Assembly: GCA_002699145.1 (NCBI GenBank) | Contig: PABK01000022.1 | Span: 18,248 to 82,247 of the forward strand | Direction: 5' to 3' | Origin: Halioglobus sp. | GTDB lineage: Bacteria > Pseudomonadota > Gammaproteobacteria > Pseudomonadales > Halieaceae | DNA length: 64,000 nucleotides | Shown: positions 19,021 through 28,555 of the stretch, in pieces | Layout of the letters: each line of letters opens with the position of its first letter | Numbering within the stretch: position 1 is the stretch's first letter | Translations under genes and position numbers: made by a program | Notes under the pieces: model-generated | The model's input: only the letters and a program-made list of their open reading frames with translations | Databases searched by the model: none | What the model was told of the DNA's origin: nothing

Positions 19021-20003
19021 TGTCGTTCGTGCTGGACGCCCTGTCGCGTATCGTGCCGCTGGCGCTGAACACCGCCGGCCGGCAGCGCCTGGCCATTCTG
19101 ATCTACCACCGCGTGGTGCCCGCGCCGGATGAGCTGCGCCCTGGAGAGCCGACGGTCGACGAATTCGACTGGCAGATGCGGCTGTTACGCGATCACTTCA
19201 ACCCGCTGTCACTGGCGGAGGGTGTGCAGCGCCTGCGCGAGGGGTCGCTGCCGCCGCGGGCGGTATGCGTCACCTTCGACGACGGCTACGCGGACAACGA
19301 GCGCTACGCCATGACGGTGTTGCGCCGCTACGGCGTCCCGGCCACGGTGTTCGTCAGCACGGGCTTCCTCAATGGCGGGCGCATGTTCAATGACACGGTC
19401 ATAGAGACGGTGCGCACGCTGGATGAACCGACCCTGGACCTGCGCGACCTCGAACTGGGCGTGCACAGCCTGGCGACGACCCAGCAGCGCCTCGCGGCGA
19501 TCGCCGAGGTGCTGACGGCAGTGCGCTACATGGAACCCCAGGAGCGCGATGCCCGCGTCGCCGCCATCGCCGCGCTGTCCAGGGTGCCTCACGAACACCT
19601 GATGATGACGGACGAGCAGGTGCGCAACCTGGCGCGCAACCAGGTGACCGTGGGCGCCCACACGGTAAACCATCCGATGCTGGCGAGTGTCGCGGGGGAG
19701 GACGCGCGCAGGGAAATCAGCGACGGCAAGCGTTACCTGGAAAACCTGTTACAGCAGGACGTTGATTACTTTGCCTACCCCAACGGCAAGCCGTCTACGG
19801 ACTACCGGCTCGAGCATCGCGACATGGTGCAGGCGCTGGGATTCCGCGCCGCCGTTTCCACCCACTGGGGAGTCGGCTGTGGCGACAGCGATCCCTACCA
19901 GTTGCCGCGTTTCACGCCCTGGGACCGGCGCCCGATGCGTTTTGCGTTGCGCCTACTGCTCAGTTACCGCCGCGTCGATCCCCTGGTCAGTGGTGGCCTG
20001 TGA
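19020..20003 (+). CDS. Polysaccharide deacetylase family protein
   Basis: This 327-residue NodB-type deacetylase has LAILIYHRVVPAPDEL near 22, VCVTFDDGYADNERYAM near 81, and VGAHTVNHPML near 210 with the metal-binding His. It starts inside the previous stop (TGATG). Its final 51 nt overlap the end of the convergent gene at 19953-20891. It is distinct from the shorter deacetylase at 8769-9638. Probable role: de-N- or de-O-acetylation during maturation. Confidence 0.88.
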   Translation: MSFVLDALSRIVPLALNTAGRQRLAILIYHRVVPAPDELRPGEPTVDEFDWQMRLLRDHFNPLSLAEGVQRLREGSLPPRAVCVTFDDGYADNERYAMTVLRRYGVPATVFVSTGFLNGGRMFNDTVIETVRTLDEPTLDLRDLELGVHSLATTQQRLAAIAEVLTAVRYMEPQERDARVAAIAALSRVPHEHLMMTDEQVRNLARNQVTVGAHTVNHPMLASVAGEDARREISDGKRYLENLLQQDVDYFAYPNGKPSTDYRLEHRDMVQALGFRAAVSTHWGVGCGDSDPYQLPRFTPWDRRPMRFALRLLLSYRRVDPLVSGGL

Positions 20004-20891
20004 GAGTGGGCCGGCCGTGGGGTCGTTGGGGTCTGCGGCCGCGGCCTGTTGCGCGGCGCCGGGGTCGTTGGGGTCCGCCAGCCCGCGCTGTTTGGCCGCC
20101 TGGCGTTCACGCAGGTAGGCGCGGTACTTTTCCTTGTCTTCCTCCGAGACCTCGGATTGCGACTGCCTGGCCTCCAGGTATTTGCGGTACTGCGCTTTCT
20201 CTTCCTCGGTAAATTCCCAGGCCCCGGCGCGGATCAGCTTGTTCTTCAGGCCCGGCAGGTCCAGGCCCGCATCGTAAAGCGGGCGCGCCATCTCCATCGC
20301 CTTCTTGTACTGTTTCACCTCGACCAGTAGCAGGCCCGTGTTGTAGCGCAGCATGGCGTCATTGGGCAGCAGTTTCATCGCCTCGAGATTGGCCTGCAGG
20401 GCCAGTTTGTAGCGCTTTTTCTCGTGCAGGTAGTAGCCGTAGAGCTTGGCCGGGAAGGGATCGCGCGGGGCGAAATTGATCGCGCGCTGCAGGTAGCACT
20501 CCGCGGGCAGGCCCTTCTCGCCGGGTGGATAGCGCTTGTGGCGCAAACTGAACGTGGTGGCGCTGTTCAGCGCGGGGTGGTGATTGGGAATGGCGCGCAG
20601 TACGAAATCGATATCCCCCATCGGTGTGCTCGAGCTGCCACGGATCAGCTTTGCCACCGACTCGGTGAAGTGGAACTCCTCGATCATGTTGTACAGCGTC
20701 TGGTGGCTTTTATTCAGGTAGTCATACGGCCCGTCGGTGGGGAAGCCGCCCTTGCAGGGGCCGCCATCGAGGCGCTTGCCCACCCACGGGGCGGGGCGGT
20801 CCTGCCGTGCCTGCGCCGAGGACAGGGTGAGCAGGCCGACCAGCACGGCAATGAAGATGCGTCTGACTGAAAGTCCTGGTCTGGCTGTCAT
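19953..20891 (-). CDS. Secreted TPR-like protein
   Basis: This 312-residue protein has a signal peptide (FIAVLVGLLTLSSAQA, cleavage about 29) and then TPR-like helical pairs (about 125-205, CYLQRAINFAPRDPFPAKLYGYYLHEKKRYKLALQAN). A charged Glu/Lys region and an Asp-Pro-Asn rich tail with a duplicated ADPNDP motif follow. Probably a periplasmic scaffold for export or modification. The exact family is not recognised. Confidence 0.75.
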   Translation of the reverse strand: MTARPGLSVRRIFIAVLVGLLTLSSAQARQDRPAPWVGKRLDGGPCKGGFPTDGPYDYLNKSHQTLYNMIEEFHFTESVAKLIRGSSSTPMGDIDFVLRAIPNHHPALNSATTFSLRHKRYPPGEKGLPAECYLQRAINFAPRDPFPAKLYGYYLHEKKRYKLALQANLEAMKLLPNDAMLRYNTGLLLVEVKQYKKAMEMARPLYDAGLDLPGLKNKLIRAGAWEFTEEEKAQYRKYLEARQSQSEVSEEDKEKYRAYLRERQAAKQRGLADPNDPGAAQQAAAADPNDPTAGPLSQATTDQGIDAAVTEQ

Positions 20892-20957
20892 TGTCTACCT
20901 TCGCAAAGCGGTTGATTCGAGTATCGCATGCCGGGGGGGAGTAAAAAAGTGTCCCCG

Positions 20958-21740
20958 TCAGGCGCCTGCCGCCAGGCAGCGGGCGGCGCTGCGGGTCACG
21001 AGTGTTTCGCGCACGCGTTCCCAGGTCCGGGCGGCCCTGTCCACGAGTTCCTGCGGTACCGCCGCGCCGCCGTCCGCGCCGGTCTCGTGCGCGCGCTCGA
21101 TACGGCCGCTGCGCAGCTCCCGGGAATTGTCGCCGTAACGGTCTGCGGCGGTCTTTTTCTGCACCTGGTAGTGGCTCGACAGGGGCGCTTCCAGTTGCAG
21201 CCAGTTGCCCAGCGCATCCAGGCATTGCGCGGTATCCTGCACCAGCGCGGGCGCGTCGAAGTAGAAGAATTCACGTTGCATGCCCAGCGCCAGGCGTTCC
21301 AGTTCCTCCAGGCGGGCGATGTAGTAGTCGGTGGCGAAGCCGGGCGTGGTGAACGGGTGTTGCGGATCGACTTTAGCGTACAGCCGCAGGATGCTGGGCA
21401 GGGTGTGACGCGGGTGGCGCAGGCTGTACAGCGCCTGTACGCGCGGCATCTCCAGCAGCTGCGGCGCCATGTCGTGGTCGTTGTGCAGTATCTTGTCGAA
21501 CATGCGGAACGGGCCCGCCTTGGGCGCCTCGTCGCGGAAATAGAGCAGCTTTTGCCGCACCAGGCTGCGCCAGCTATGGTAGCCGATGTGCATCTCGTAG
21601 TAGCCGCAGATGCCCGGGCTGGAACCCATGATATGGCCGCACAGGCTGGTGTAGGCGCGCATGTGGCTGAGCAGGAAGATGTGACGCCGCGGTCGCAGGG
21701 CGCGCGGATAGGCGAGAAGATTCTGGATAAGGCCCGGCAC
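20958..21740 (-). CDS. Sulfotransferase family protein
   Basis: The frame is open upstream to 21977, but that part only shadows the GT2 gene. A GTG at 21740 gives 260 residues starting just before HIFLLSHMRAYTSLCGHIMG, the PAPS-binding loop region; the ribosome site is weak, so the start is uncertain. YSLRHPRHTLPSILRLY near 125 fits the 3'-phosphate-binding motif. It probably transfers sulfate from PAPS to a sugar hydroxyl. It starts 14 nt after the GT2 stop and is likely co-transcribed. Confidence 0.75.
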   Translation of the reverse strand: MPGLIQNLLAYPRALRPRRHIFLLSHMRAYTSLCGHIMGSSPGICGYYEMHIGYHSWRSLVRQKLLYFRDEAPKAGPFRMFDKILHNDHDMAPQLLEMPRVQALYSLRHPRHTLPSILRLYAKVDPQHPFTTPGFATDYYIARLEELERLALGMQREFFYFDAPALVQDTAQCLDALGNWLQLEAPLSSHYQVQKKTAADRYGDNSRELRSGRIERAHETGADGGAAVPQELVDRAARTWERVRETLVTRSAARCLAAGA

Positions 21741-21754
21741 GACGGCGCTGTCCG

Positions 21755-22768
21755 CTACGACGCGGATGAACCCGGAGCGTGGCGCTGCATCAGGCTTTTC
21801 ATGCCCAGAAACAGCGTGTATCCCAGCCAGCGCAGGTTGAAGTTCACCAGCAGTGCCTCGCGGGCGTAGTAAGTGGCGGCCGCGTAATGCCCCCGCCCGG
21901 CGAGAATGGTAGCCATGTGCTTGAGCTCGTAGGTCTTGCCGCGGCGGCAGTAGTCCAGCACACAGCGCTGCCGGCAATGGCTGATGCCCTTGTCGTAAAC
22001 GCGCATCTGGTAGAGCTTCTTGTCCAGGTCCGAGCCCACCGTGGACATGTTGTCCTTCTTGTTCACATCGGGGATGTTGTGCCGCGAGACGACACGGCGG
22101 TTGTACAGGATGTTGTCGGCCGCGTCGATGGCGCGGATGTAGACATCGCGGTCGTTCTCGTAGCGTATGCTCTCATCCATGCCATTGATGGCAGCGTAAA
22201 ACTCGCGCCTGAAGATACTGCAGTTGAGGTGCGCGAAGCCGCCGCTGCGCAACAGCAGGGCGGCGTCGACGCGGTAGCAGTCCGTCGCGACCGCCTGCTC
22301 CGGTGTCACCAGCTCGACCAGGTCTTCCAGCCATACCGGCTGGGTCTGTGGCTCGTCATCGGCGTAGTACGCTTTCTGGTTGCTGAAATGCATCTGCGCG
22401 CCCCCGCCGCCGGCCTCGATATTGGTGCGCGCGGCGCTGAGATAGGTCGCGTCTGTCCACTCGTCGTCGTCGTCGAGAAAACACAGGTACTGCCCGCGCG
22501 CCAGCGCCGCACCGACATTCATCGAGTAGCTCTGGCCGTGCCCGGCGGGTCGGTGGGGAAGGTACTGGAACTGGACCGCGGGTAACGAGGCCTCCAGTTC
22601 ACGGTAGCGTTGCAGGTATTCCTCGTCGGAGCCGTCGACCACCGCGATCACTTCCTTTGCCGCACAGTCCTGCGCCAGCACCGAGTCCAGCGCGCGGCGA
22701 AACCAGACGGGCCGGTTGCGGGTCGGGATGATGATGGAAAAAAAAGGGTCGGTACCGTTTTCAGACAT
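21755..22768 (-). CDS. Glycosyltransferase family 2
   Basis: The start at MSENGTDPFFSIIIPTRNRP (complement of 22766-22768) gives 337 residues. An upstream in-frame extension has no protein-like content. GT-A features: SIIIPTRNRP at 10-20, VVDGSDEEY near 40, and the metal-binding region LCFLDDDDEW near 94. A run of eight T residues lies at codons 8-10, just after the start. It adds a sugar from a nucleotide donor; specificity unknown. A minus-strand promoter is visible upstream. Confidence 0.87.
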   Translation of the reverse strand: MSENGTDPFFSIIIPTRNRPVWFRRALDSVLAQDCAAKEVIAVVDGSDEEYLQRYRELEASLPAVQFQYLPHRPAGHGQSYSMNVGAALARGQYLCFLDDDDEWTDATYLSAARTNIEAGGGGAQMHFSNQKAYYADDEPQTQPVWLEDLVELVTPEQAVATDCYRVDAALLLRSGGFAHLNCSIFRREFYAAINGMDESIRYENDRDVYIRAIDAADNILYNRRVVSRHNIPDVNKKDNMSTVGSDLDKKLYQMRVYDKGISHCRQRCVLDYCRRGKTYELKHMATILAGRGHYAAATYYAREALLVNFNLRWLGYTLFLGMKSLMQRHAPGSSAS

Positions 22769-22862
22769 CGTTGTTTTCACTGTAGGCCCGGACGTGGCAC
22801 CGCGACGTCGGCGTGGCGCGCAGCCGGCGCTGGCCGGGCGGCCGCATGCCGACTGGATTTCT

Positions 22863-22891
22863 ATCATAGGAACCGCCCCAGCCCCGGTCAA
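22863..22891 (-). promoter_or_regulatory. Sigma-70 promoter for the GT2-sulfotransferase pair
   Basis: On the minus strand, TTGACC (complement of 22886-22891), a 17-nt spacer and TATGAT (complement of 22863-22868) form a good -35/-10 pair about 95 nt upstream of the GT2 start. The rest of the 303-nt gap between the divergent genes (22769-23071) shows no other convincing signal. Confidence 0.5.
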
Positions 22892-23071
22892 CAAGCGCGG
22901 CCGGCGCAGGGGCCAATTGTTTTGAAGGCGCTCACAAATTCGAGAGAATTCAGTGGATTGCTGGTACACTTGCTGGGATAAAAGCAAGAAATTGGGTGCG
23001 TACCGGCTGCTGGTCAGTTGCCCGGAAACCGCCGCCTGCGGCTCGCCCGTTTTTGGTGTCAAGGCCTACAG

Positions 23072-24565
23072 ATGTCTCCACAACAGATTGATCAGTCGAA
23101 CCTGGTGGACCGGGCGATGTCAGCATTCCGCTGGGTGGCGGCGCTGCGTTTCTTCGGCCAGCTGATCAGCTGGCTGTCCACGATTTTCGTCATCCGCTTC
23201 CTCGCCCCCGAGGATTACGGCGTGATCGCCCTGGCGGAAGTTTTTCGCACCTTCCTGGTACTGTTCTCCAACGTCGGTTTCAGCCAGGGCCTGATGAAGG
23301 TCGAGAACCTGACCAATCCGATCATCCGCAAGACCGTTGGCCTGCTGTTGTCGATCAACGTGCTGTTGTTTCTCATCCAGTTTACCCTCGCGCCCTACGC
23401 CGCCGAGTTCTACGACAACAAGGACCTGGAGTACGTGCTGCGGGTGCTCTCTTTCACCTACCTGCTGATACCCTGGTCAGCCGTGCCCTCGTCGCTGGTG
23501 GCGCGCAACCTGGAACACAAGAAGACGTCCAAGATCACCTTCTTCACCGACGTGCTGGCCTCCTGCCTGAGCCTGCTGCTGGCGTACCTGGGCTATGGCT
23601 ACTGGGCGCTGGTGTCGGCGATCGTCTTCACCGCGGTGTTCAACTGTTTCTGGTTCAATCGCCTGATCGACTATCCGCGCCTGCCCCTGTTCAACTTCCG
23701 CAGCATGGACGGCCTGTTCAAGTTCGGCGCGTTCGTGGCCCTGTCCGAGGTCCTGTTCGTCGCCTATAACCGGGTGGACGTCGTGGTGGCGGGCAAGTTT
23801 TTCGATATCGCCCAGATCGGCCTGTACGGCGTGGCCATACAGCTTGCCACCATGCTCATGGCCAAGAGTGTGCCGCTGTTCAATGTCGTCGCGTTTCCCG
23901 CGTTCGCGCGCATGAACGCGCTCTCGGGCAGCAGTAACGACTACCTGGTGACGACTCTGCGTTTCGCCAGTACGTTTATCTTCCCGGTGTTCTTTGGCGT
24001 CGCCATGGTCGGGCATGAACTGATCGTGCTGGTGCTCGGCGAAAAGTGGTCCGAGATCTACGTGCTGTTCGCGATTCTCGTGATCAGCGTGCCGCTGCGG
24101 ATCATCGCCTACATCATCTCCCCGGCAATGCTCGCCGCGGGAGGTGCCCGGGTGAACATGGTCAACGCCTTCCTCACCCTGCTGTTTCTCACCGCGGCCC
24201 TGTTCGCCCTGATGCCGTTGGGTCTCAACGGCGTGGCCCTGGCCTGGAGCCTGGCCTCCGTCTGTATCTTCGCACTCACCCTGGTCCGCGGTGGGCGCCT
24301 GCTGGCAGTGCCGATGCGCGATTTTCTCGCGGCGTTCCTGCCCGGCCTGTGCGTTTCTGCGCTGATGTGCGCGGCGTTGCACGCGGCGGACCTGGCCATG
24401 CCGTGGATCGAGGGCGCCTGGGGGCTGTACAAGATCCCCCTGGGGATGCTGCTCTACGCCGCGCTGTTCTGGTGCCTGTTCCGCGCGCGCAGCAGGGAGG
24501 TGATCCACGTGTTGAAGCGGCTGACCGGCCGCGGCGCGGACAGTGAGGGAATGGCGTCGACGTGA
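23072..24565 (+). CDS. Wzx-like oligosaccharide flippase (MOP/PST family)
   Basis: The start MSPQQIDQSNLVDRAMSAFRW gives 497 residues. An 18-codon upstream extension looks non-coding. It has about 12-14 hydrophobic segments with the hallmark FGQLISWLSTIFVIRFLAPEDYGVIALAEVF near 27-57. It should flip undecaprenyl-linked repeat units across the inner membrane for the Wzy-like polymerase. This is the only flippase in the window. Confidence 0.9.
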   Translation: MSPQQIDQSNLVDRAMSAFRWVAALRFFGQLISWLSTIFVIRFLAPEDYGVIALAEVFRTFLVLFSNVGFSQGLMKVENLTNPIIRKTVGLLLSINVLLFLIQFTLAPYAAEFYDNKDLEYVLRVLSFTYLLIPWSAVPSSLVARNLEHKKTSKITFFTDVLASCLSLLLAYLGYGYWALVSAIVFTAVFNCFWFNRLIDYPRLPLFNFRSMDGLFKFGAFVALSEVLFVAYNRVDVVVAGKFFDIAQIGLYGVAIQLATMLMAKSVPLFNVVAFPAFARMNALSGSSNDYLVTTLRFASTFIFPVFFGVAMVGHELIVLVLGEKWSEIYVLFAILVISVPLRIIAYIISPAMLAAGGARVNMVNAFLTLLFLTAALFALMPLGLNGVALAWSLASVCIFALTLVRGGRLLAVPMRDFLAAFLPGLCVSALMCAALHAADLAMPWIEGAWGLYKIPLGMLLYAALFWCLFRARSREVIHVLKRLTGRGADSEGMAST

Positions 24566-24578
24566 GAGAGCCGAAGAC

Positions 24579-26324
24579 ATGAACAGCAGCGGGCAATTGC
24601 GTGTGCTGGTGCTGGACGCGGACCTGGTGCCGGCGCTGACCATCAGCCGCTCACTGGCGCGGCGCGGCTGCCGCGTCGATGTCGCCGCCCATACCGCGGA
24701 CCCGCTGGCGGCCACCTCGCGCGTGATCAGCGCGCGGTACCGTTATCCCGACCCGCTGGCACCGGGGCCGGAGTTCGTCGACTGGCTGGTGGCGCACTGC
24801 CGGGAGACGGCCTACGACCTGGTGGTGCCGGTGACCGAGCGCACCCTGGTGCCCCTGTCGCGGCGGCGTGAGGACTGCGCGGATATCCGCCTGGCCATGC
24901 CCGCGGCCGCCAGCCTGGAGCCGGTGCTGGACAAGTCACGCACGCTGGCGCTGGCGCAGGAACTGGACGTGCCCATCCCGCGCAGCATAACCGTCACCAC
25001 GCTGGAGGAACTGGCGGAACATACCGGGTCGCTGCGCTACCCGGTGGTGATGAAGCCGGCGCGCTCCATCGGTTCACGCGACGGCGGCTCCAGTCACCTG
25101 CAGGTCAGCTACGCCTTCGACCCGATCGGCCTGGTGACCGGCTGCGGGCACGCGCTGCGGTTCGGCGCCGTGGTATTGCAGGAATTTTTCCGTGGCGACG
25201 GCGTGGGGGTGGAACTGATCGCCACGCAGGGCGAGATTCTCTACGCCTTCCAGCACCGGCGGCTGCACGAGGTGCCGCTGACCGGCGGCGGCAGCAGCCT
25301 GCGCGTGAGCGAACCGGTCAATGCGCAGTTGCTGGAGGCCTCGCGGCGCCTGGTGCGGGCCCTGGACTGGCACGGGGTGGCCATGGTCGAGTTCAAACTG
25401 GACCGGGCCAGCGGCGAGTTCTGCCTGATGGAGATCAATGGCCGCTTCTGGGGTTCCCTGCCGCTGGCCGACGCGGCGGGGGCGGATTTTCCCGGCATGC
25501 TGCTGGAGCTGGAAACCCGCGGCGAACTGGGTCCCACGCGTCCCTATCGCAACGGCATCTACTGCCGCCTGCTGTCGCGGGACCTGATGTGGTACGAGTC
25601 CCTGCTGCGCGGCGCCGGCGACGATCGCCTCAACCGCGTGCCGGGCCGCGGCGAGGCGCTGCGCCACCTGGCGCTGTTCCTGCACCCGCGTCACCGACTG
25701 GATGTGCAGTCCCTGCGCGACCCGCGGCCGGGGCTGGTGGATATACGCAGGATTCTCGGTGTCTACCGCCGGCGGCTGGGCTCCTTGCTGCAGCACAAGC
25801 GCTTCCTGCGCCGCCAGCTGCGCGCCTGGCGCAAGGGCCGGGTGGCGGCCGCCATGGCCGAGGCGCAGAGCGTGTTGTTCCTGTGCTACGGCAATATCAA
25901 TCGCAGCGCGCTCGCCGACGCCATGGTGCGCGGCTACGCGGAGGATGCGGGCATGACGGTCTACTCGGCGGGCTTTCATCCCGAGGGCGGCCGGCCGGCC
26001 GACCCGGTGATGGTCGAGATTGCCGCGGACCAGGGCCTGGACATGTCCGGCAATCGCTCCAGTGTGCTCGACGAGGATCTGCTGCAGCGCAGTGATATCA
26101 TTTTCCTCATGGAAAAAAGCCACCACGACCGCCTGTTGTTCCGCTTCCCGGACGTCGCCGATCGCGTCTTCCTGCTCGGCGCCCACCCGGCGGACAGCGT
26201 CCAGTCGCCGGAGATCGATGATCCCTTCGGCCTGCCCCGCGGGGCCTACCTGGCCTGTTACGGGCGTATTGCGCAGGCGATGGACCACATCAAGGGCATG
26301 ATCGCCCTGCGCAACAATTTCTAG
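24579..26324 (+). CDS. ATP-grasp enzyme fused to low-molecular-weight tyrosine phosphatase
   Basis: The start MNSSGQLRVLVLDADLVPAL gives 581 residues. Residues 1-320 form a carbamoyl-phosphate-synthase-like ATP-grasp domain (VPVTERTLVPL near 84, YPVVMKPARSIGS near 155, MVEFKLDRASGEFCLMEINGRFWGS near 270-295). Residues about 428-581 are a complete LMW-PTP: the CX5R loop (FLCYGNINRSA near 433) and the acid loop DDPFG near 550. The phosphatase is a natural candidate to reverse the autokinase at 5066-6160. The ATP-grasp substrate is unknown. Confidence 0.85.
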   Translation: MNSSGQLRVLVLDADLVPALTISRSLARRGCRVDVAAHTADPLAATSRVISARYRYPDPLAPGPEFVDWLVAHCRETAYDLVVPVTERTLVPLSRRREDCADIRLAMPAAASLEPVLDKSRTLALAQELDVPIPRSITVTTLEELAEHTGSLRYPVVMKPARSIGSRDGGSSHLQVSYAFDPIGLVTGCGHALRFGAVVLQEFFRGDGVGVELIATQGEILYAFQHRRLHEVPLTGGGSSLRVSEPVNAQLLEASRRLVRALDWHGVAMVEFKLDRASGEFCLMEINGRFWGSLPLADAAGADFPGMLLELETRGELGPTRPYRNGIYCRLLSRDLMWYESLLRGAGDDRLNRVPGRGEALRHLALFLHPRHRLDVQSLRDPRPGLVDIRRILGVYRRRLGSLLQHKRFLRRQLRAWRKGRVAAAMAEAQSVLFLCYGNINRSALADAMVRGYAEDAGMTVYSAGFHPEGGRPADPVMVEIAADQGLDMSGNRSSVLDEDLLQRSDIIFLMEKSHHDRLLFRFPDVADRVFLLGAHPADSVQSPEIDDPFGLPRGAYLACYGRIAQAMDHIKGMIALRNNF

Positions 26325-26389
26325 GCGGGACAGCTGATGCAGCGCGCGATACAGTTCAAGCGGCGCCCGCGCCGTGCAGGGTGGCGCTG

Positions 26390-27163
26390 ATGGCGCGCGG
26401 GCGGCTCGTGATCGGCCTGGGCTCGGGACGCTCGGGTACGGCCTCGTTGACGGCGCTGCTGGACCGCCAGCACGGCGGTATCTGCTTCCACGAGATGAAC
26501 CCCGCCGGGGCCGTGTTCGAGGGCAACCCGCAGCCGCACCTCAATGCCGTGCGCGAGTTCCAGGCCATCCTCGACGGCGGCGCGCGCAACCGGCTGGCCA
26601 TCGATTACTCCCGGCCCAGTTCGGTGGCCACGTACAAGCGCCTGCAGTCGATGCCCCAGGTGAACCTGATCGGCGACATCGCCTACTACTACCTGAACTA
26701 CGTGGATGAGCTGGTGGCGGCGGCGCCGCAGTGCACGTTCGTGTGCCTGCGCCGTGACCGGGCGCAGACCGTGGCCAGCTGGATGAAGAAGTCGGCGATC
26801 AATCGCTGGCCGTCCCTGTGGTGGGGCGACCGTATCAAGTCATTGCTCACGCGCACGCCATTCCATACCCAGTACAACTACTGGCAGGAGCACGACGGCA
26901 GCGTCTACCGCAAGGACCCGGTCTGGGACAGCTGCTTTCCCAAGTTCGAGGCCGTCAGCAAGGAGGAGGCGGTGGGCATGTACTGGGACTACTACTACCT
27001 GGAGGCGGATCGTCTGCAGCGCAAGTACCCGCACTGCTTCCGCGTATTCGACGTGGCGCAGCTGAGTAGCGCGCAGGGCCAGGACGGCATCCTCGATTTC
27101 ATCGGCGTTGCCCCCGGCGAGCGCGTCAGCGGCGGCGAGGTGCACCTGCACCGGTCCGGCTAG
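26390..27163 (+). CDS. Sulfotransferase-like protein
   Basis: An ATG preceded by AGGGTGG gives 257 residues (a GTG lies three codons upstream). The N-terminal P-loop-like GLGSGRSGTASLTALLD and the downstream FVCLRRDRAQTVASWMKK match the 5'-phosphosulfate and 3'-phosphate binding elements of PAPS-dependent sulfotransferases. It is Trp/Tyr-rich in the centre. It lies 65 nt after the ATP-grasp/phosphatase gene on the same strand. It is the second sulfotransferase candidate in the locus. Confidence 0.72.
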   Translation: MARGRLVIGLGSGRSGTASLTALLDRQHGGICFHEMNPAGAVFEGNPQPHLNAVREFQAILDGGARNRLAIDYSRPSSVATYKRLQSMPQVNLIGDIAYYYLNYVDELVAAAPQCTFVCLRRDRAQTVASWMKKSAINRWPSLWWGDRIKSLLTRTPFHTQYNYWQEHDGSVYRKDPVWDSCFPKFEAVSKEEAVGMYWDYYYLEADRLQRKYPHCFRVFDVAQLSSAQGQDGILDFIGVAPGERVSGGEVHLHRSG

Positions 27164-27174
27164 CGCGCCGCTCG

Positions 27175-28401
27175 CTACGGCGCCGCGCCGCTGTCGGCCT
27201 GGTCCGCGCCGCGTCGCAGCAGCGCGTTGCGCAGCGAGCGCGCCAGCCACTGTGCCGCGCCGCTTGCCGTGCGTGGGTTGTAGGCCGCGATGCCGCGGCG
27301 CTCGCGGCGGCGGCTCATCCAGTCTTTCTTGTAGGCATCGTCACCCGAGCCGTAGTCGATAGCCTCGACGCCGTCGCGGCTGATGACGTACTCCATCAGG
27401 TGCGCACTCAACACCGTTCCCGGCGACAGCTCGGCGAAATCGCCGTGATAGGCGAGCTTGAAGATGTGCGCCACGCCGCCGCTGACCAGCCAGGCCTGGG
27501 CGGCCACGGGCCTGCCGTCGTAGCGGGCGATGCCCAGGCGCAGCCAGCCGCGCCGCGCCGCCAGGCGCAGCAGTTCGGGCATGAAACGCGGGTAGGGCTC
27601 CGGGCGTTTCCAGCTGTTGTTGTAGATGGCGGTGAAGGCGCTGATGGCGTCTTCCAGTTCGTCGCCCGCGCACAGCACCGCCAGTTCGCCCCGTCCATCG
27701 CGCAGGAAGCGCCGTGTGCGGCGGGTCACGGTGTTCCTCACGCGCGAGGACAGCGAGGCGAGATAGGTCTCCCAGTCCGCGCCGTCCAGCGGGTGGTACC
27801 AGTTGCCGAAACAGCTGTAGCCGTGCAGGCCGCGCCACCCGGCCGCGTAGAGGGCGCGCGTGAGCGTCTGGAAGTGCGGGGTGTCGGCCGCCAGCGGCGA
27901 CAGCGTCAGCGCCACCCGGCGGCGCTGGCTGGCCAGATGGCGAAACAGCGCGGTGTACAGCGCCGCGGTGTTTGTCGTTGTTTCCAGCGGCGCGTACAGG
28001 GATGTGTAGAAGTTGGCCAGCGCATGGGCGCTGCGGTCGCGTCCCTCGCGCATGGGCAGGCAGACGCGTTCGCCGGTGGGTGCGGTTGCGGTGTACAGCA
28101 CCGCCTCGTCCCCGGGATCCAGGGCGTGCTGCGCCAGGTTGCGCAGCCAGTCCAGGCCGAGCTGCGGGTTGTGCGTCTCCTGGCGCGCGAAGGCGTCGAG
28201 CAGGTCCGCCGGCAGTTGCGCCCCCGCCAGCGGCAGCCTGTCGATGCGGATAGTGTGGGGTGGCTCGGCCACGGCAACCCTGCCGAATGTGAAATGCGTC
28301 CCACTATCGGGGAATTGCCCCGCCAAGGCAATAGTTCCGCTGCCGCGTAGCGGCAGTTTCGCCTTGAGCGCGCCAGCGTGCAGGGTTAGCATTGAAGGCA
28401 T
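27175..28401 (-). CDS. GNAT-fold (BioF2/CelD-like) acyltransferase
   Basis: The start MPSMLTLHAG at 28401 gives 408 residues; the frame is open to 28449. The C-terminal half has the double-GNAT pattern of CelD/FemAB-like enzymes: YNNSWKRPEPYPRFMPELLRLAA near 265, VAAQAWLVSGGVAHIFKLAYH near 305, SPGTVLSAHLMEYVISRDGVEAIDYGSGDDAYK near 335-368. It resembles proteins in exopolysaccharide clusters that add acyl or amino-acyl groups to sugars. Divergent from the hydrolase pair. Confidence 0.75.
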   Translation of the reverse strand: MPSMLTLHAGALKAKLPLRGSGTIALAGQFPDSGTHFTFGRVAVAEPPHTIRIDRLPLAGAQLPADLLDAFARQETHNPQLGLDWLRNLAQHALDPGDEAVLYTATAPTGERVCLPMREGRDRSAHALANFYTSLYAPLETTTNTAALYTALFRHLASQRRRVALTLSPLAADTPHFQTLTRALYAAGWRGLHGYSCFGNWYHPLDGADWETYLASLSSRVRNTVTRRTRRFLRDGRGELAVLCAGDELEDAISAFTAIYNNSWKRPEPYPRFMPELLRLAARRGWLRLGIARYDGRPVAAQAWLVSGGVAHIFKLAYHGDFAELSPGTVLSAHLMEYVISRDGVEAIDYGSGDDAYKKDWMSRRRERRGIAAYNPRTASGAAQWLARSLRNALLRRGADQADSGAAP

Positions 28402-28555
28402 GCGCCATCGCGGTTTGGCCCGGTGTTTTACCGTGTGGCGCCGCACCATCCACTCCTGCCAAGGCCTCTACCGACATGCAGCGGCAACCAGATGAAATTA
28501 TCAGCGCGCAAGGTGTGCGCCGCGACCTGTCGCGGGCGCCCGGGCTGCCCGCTGC

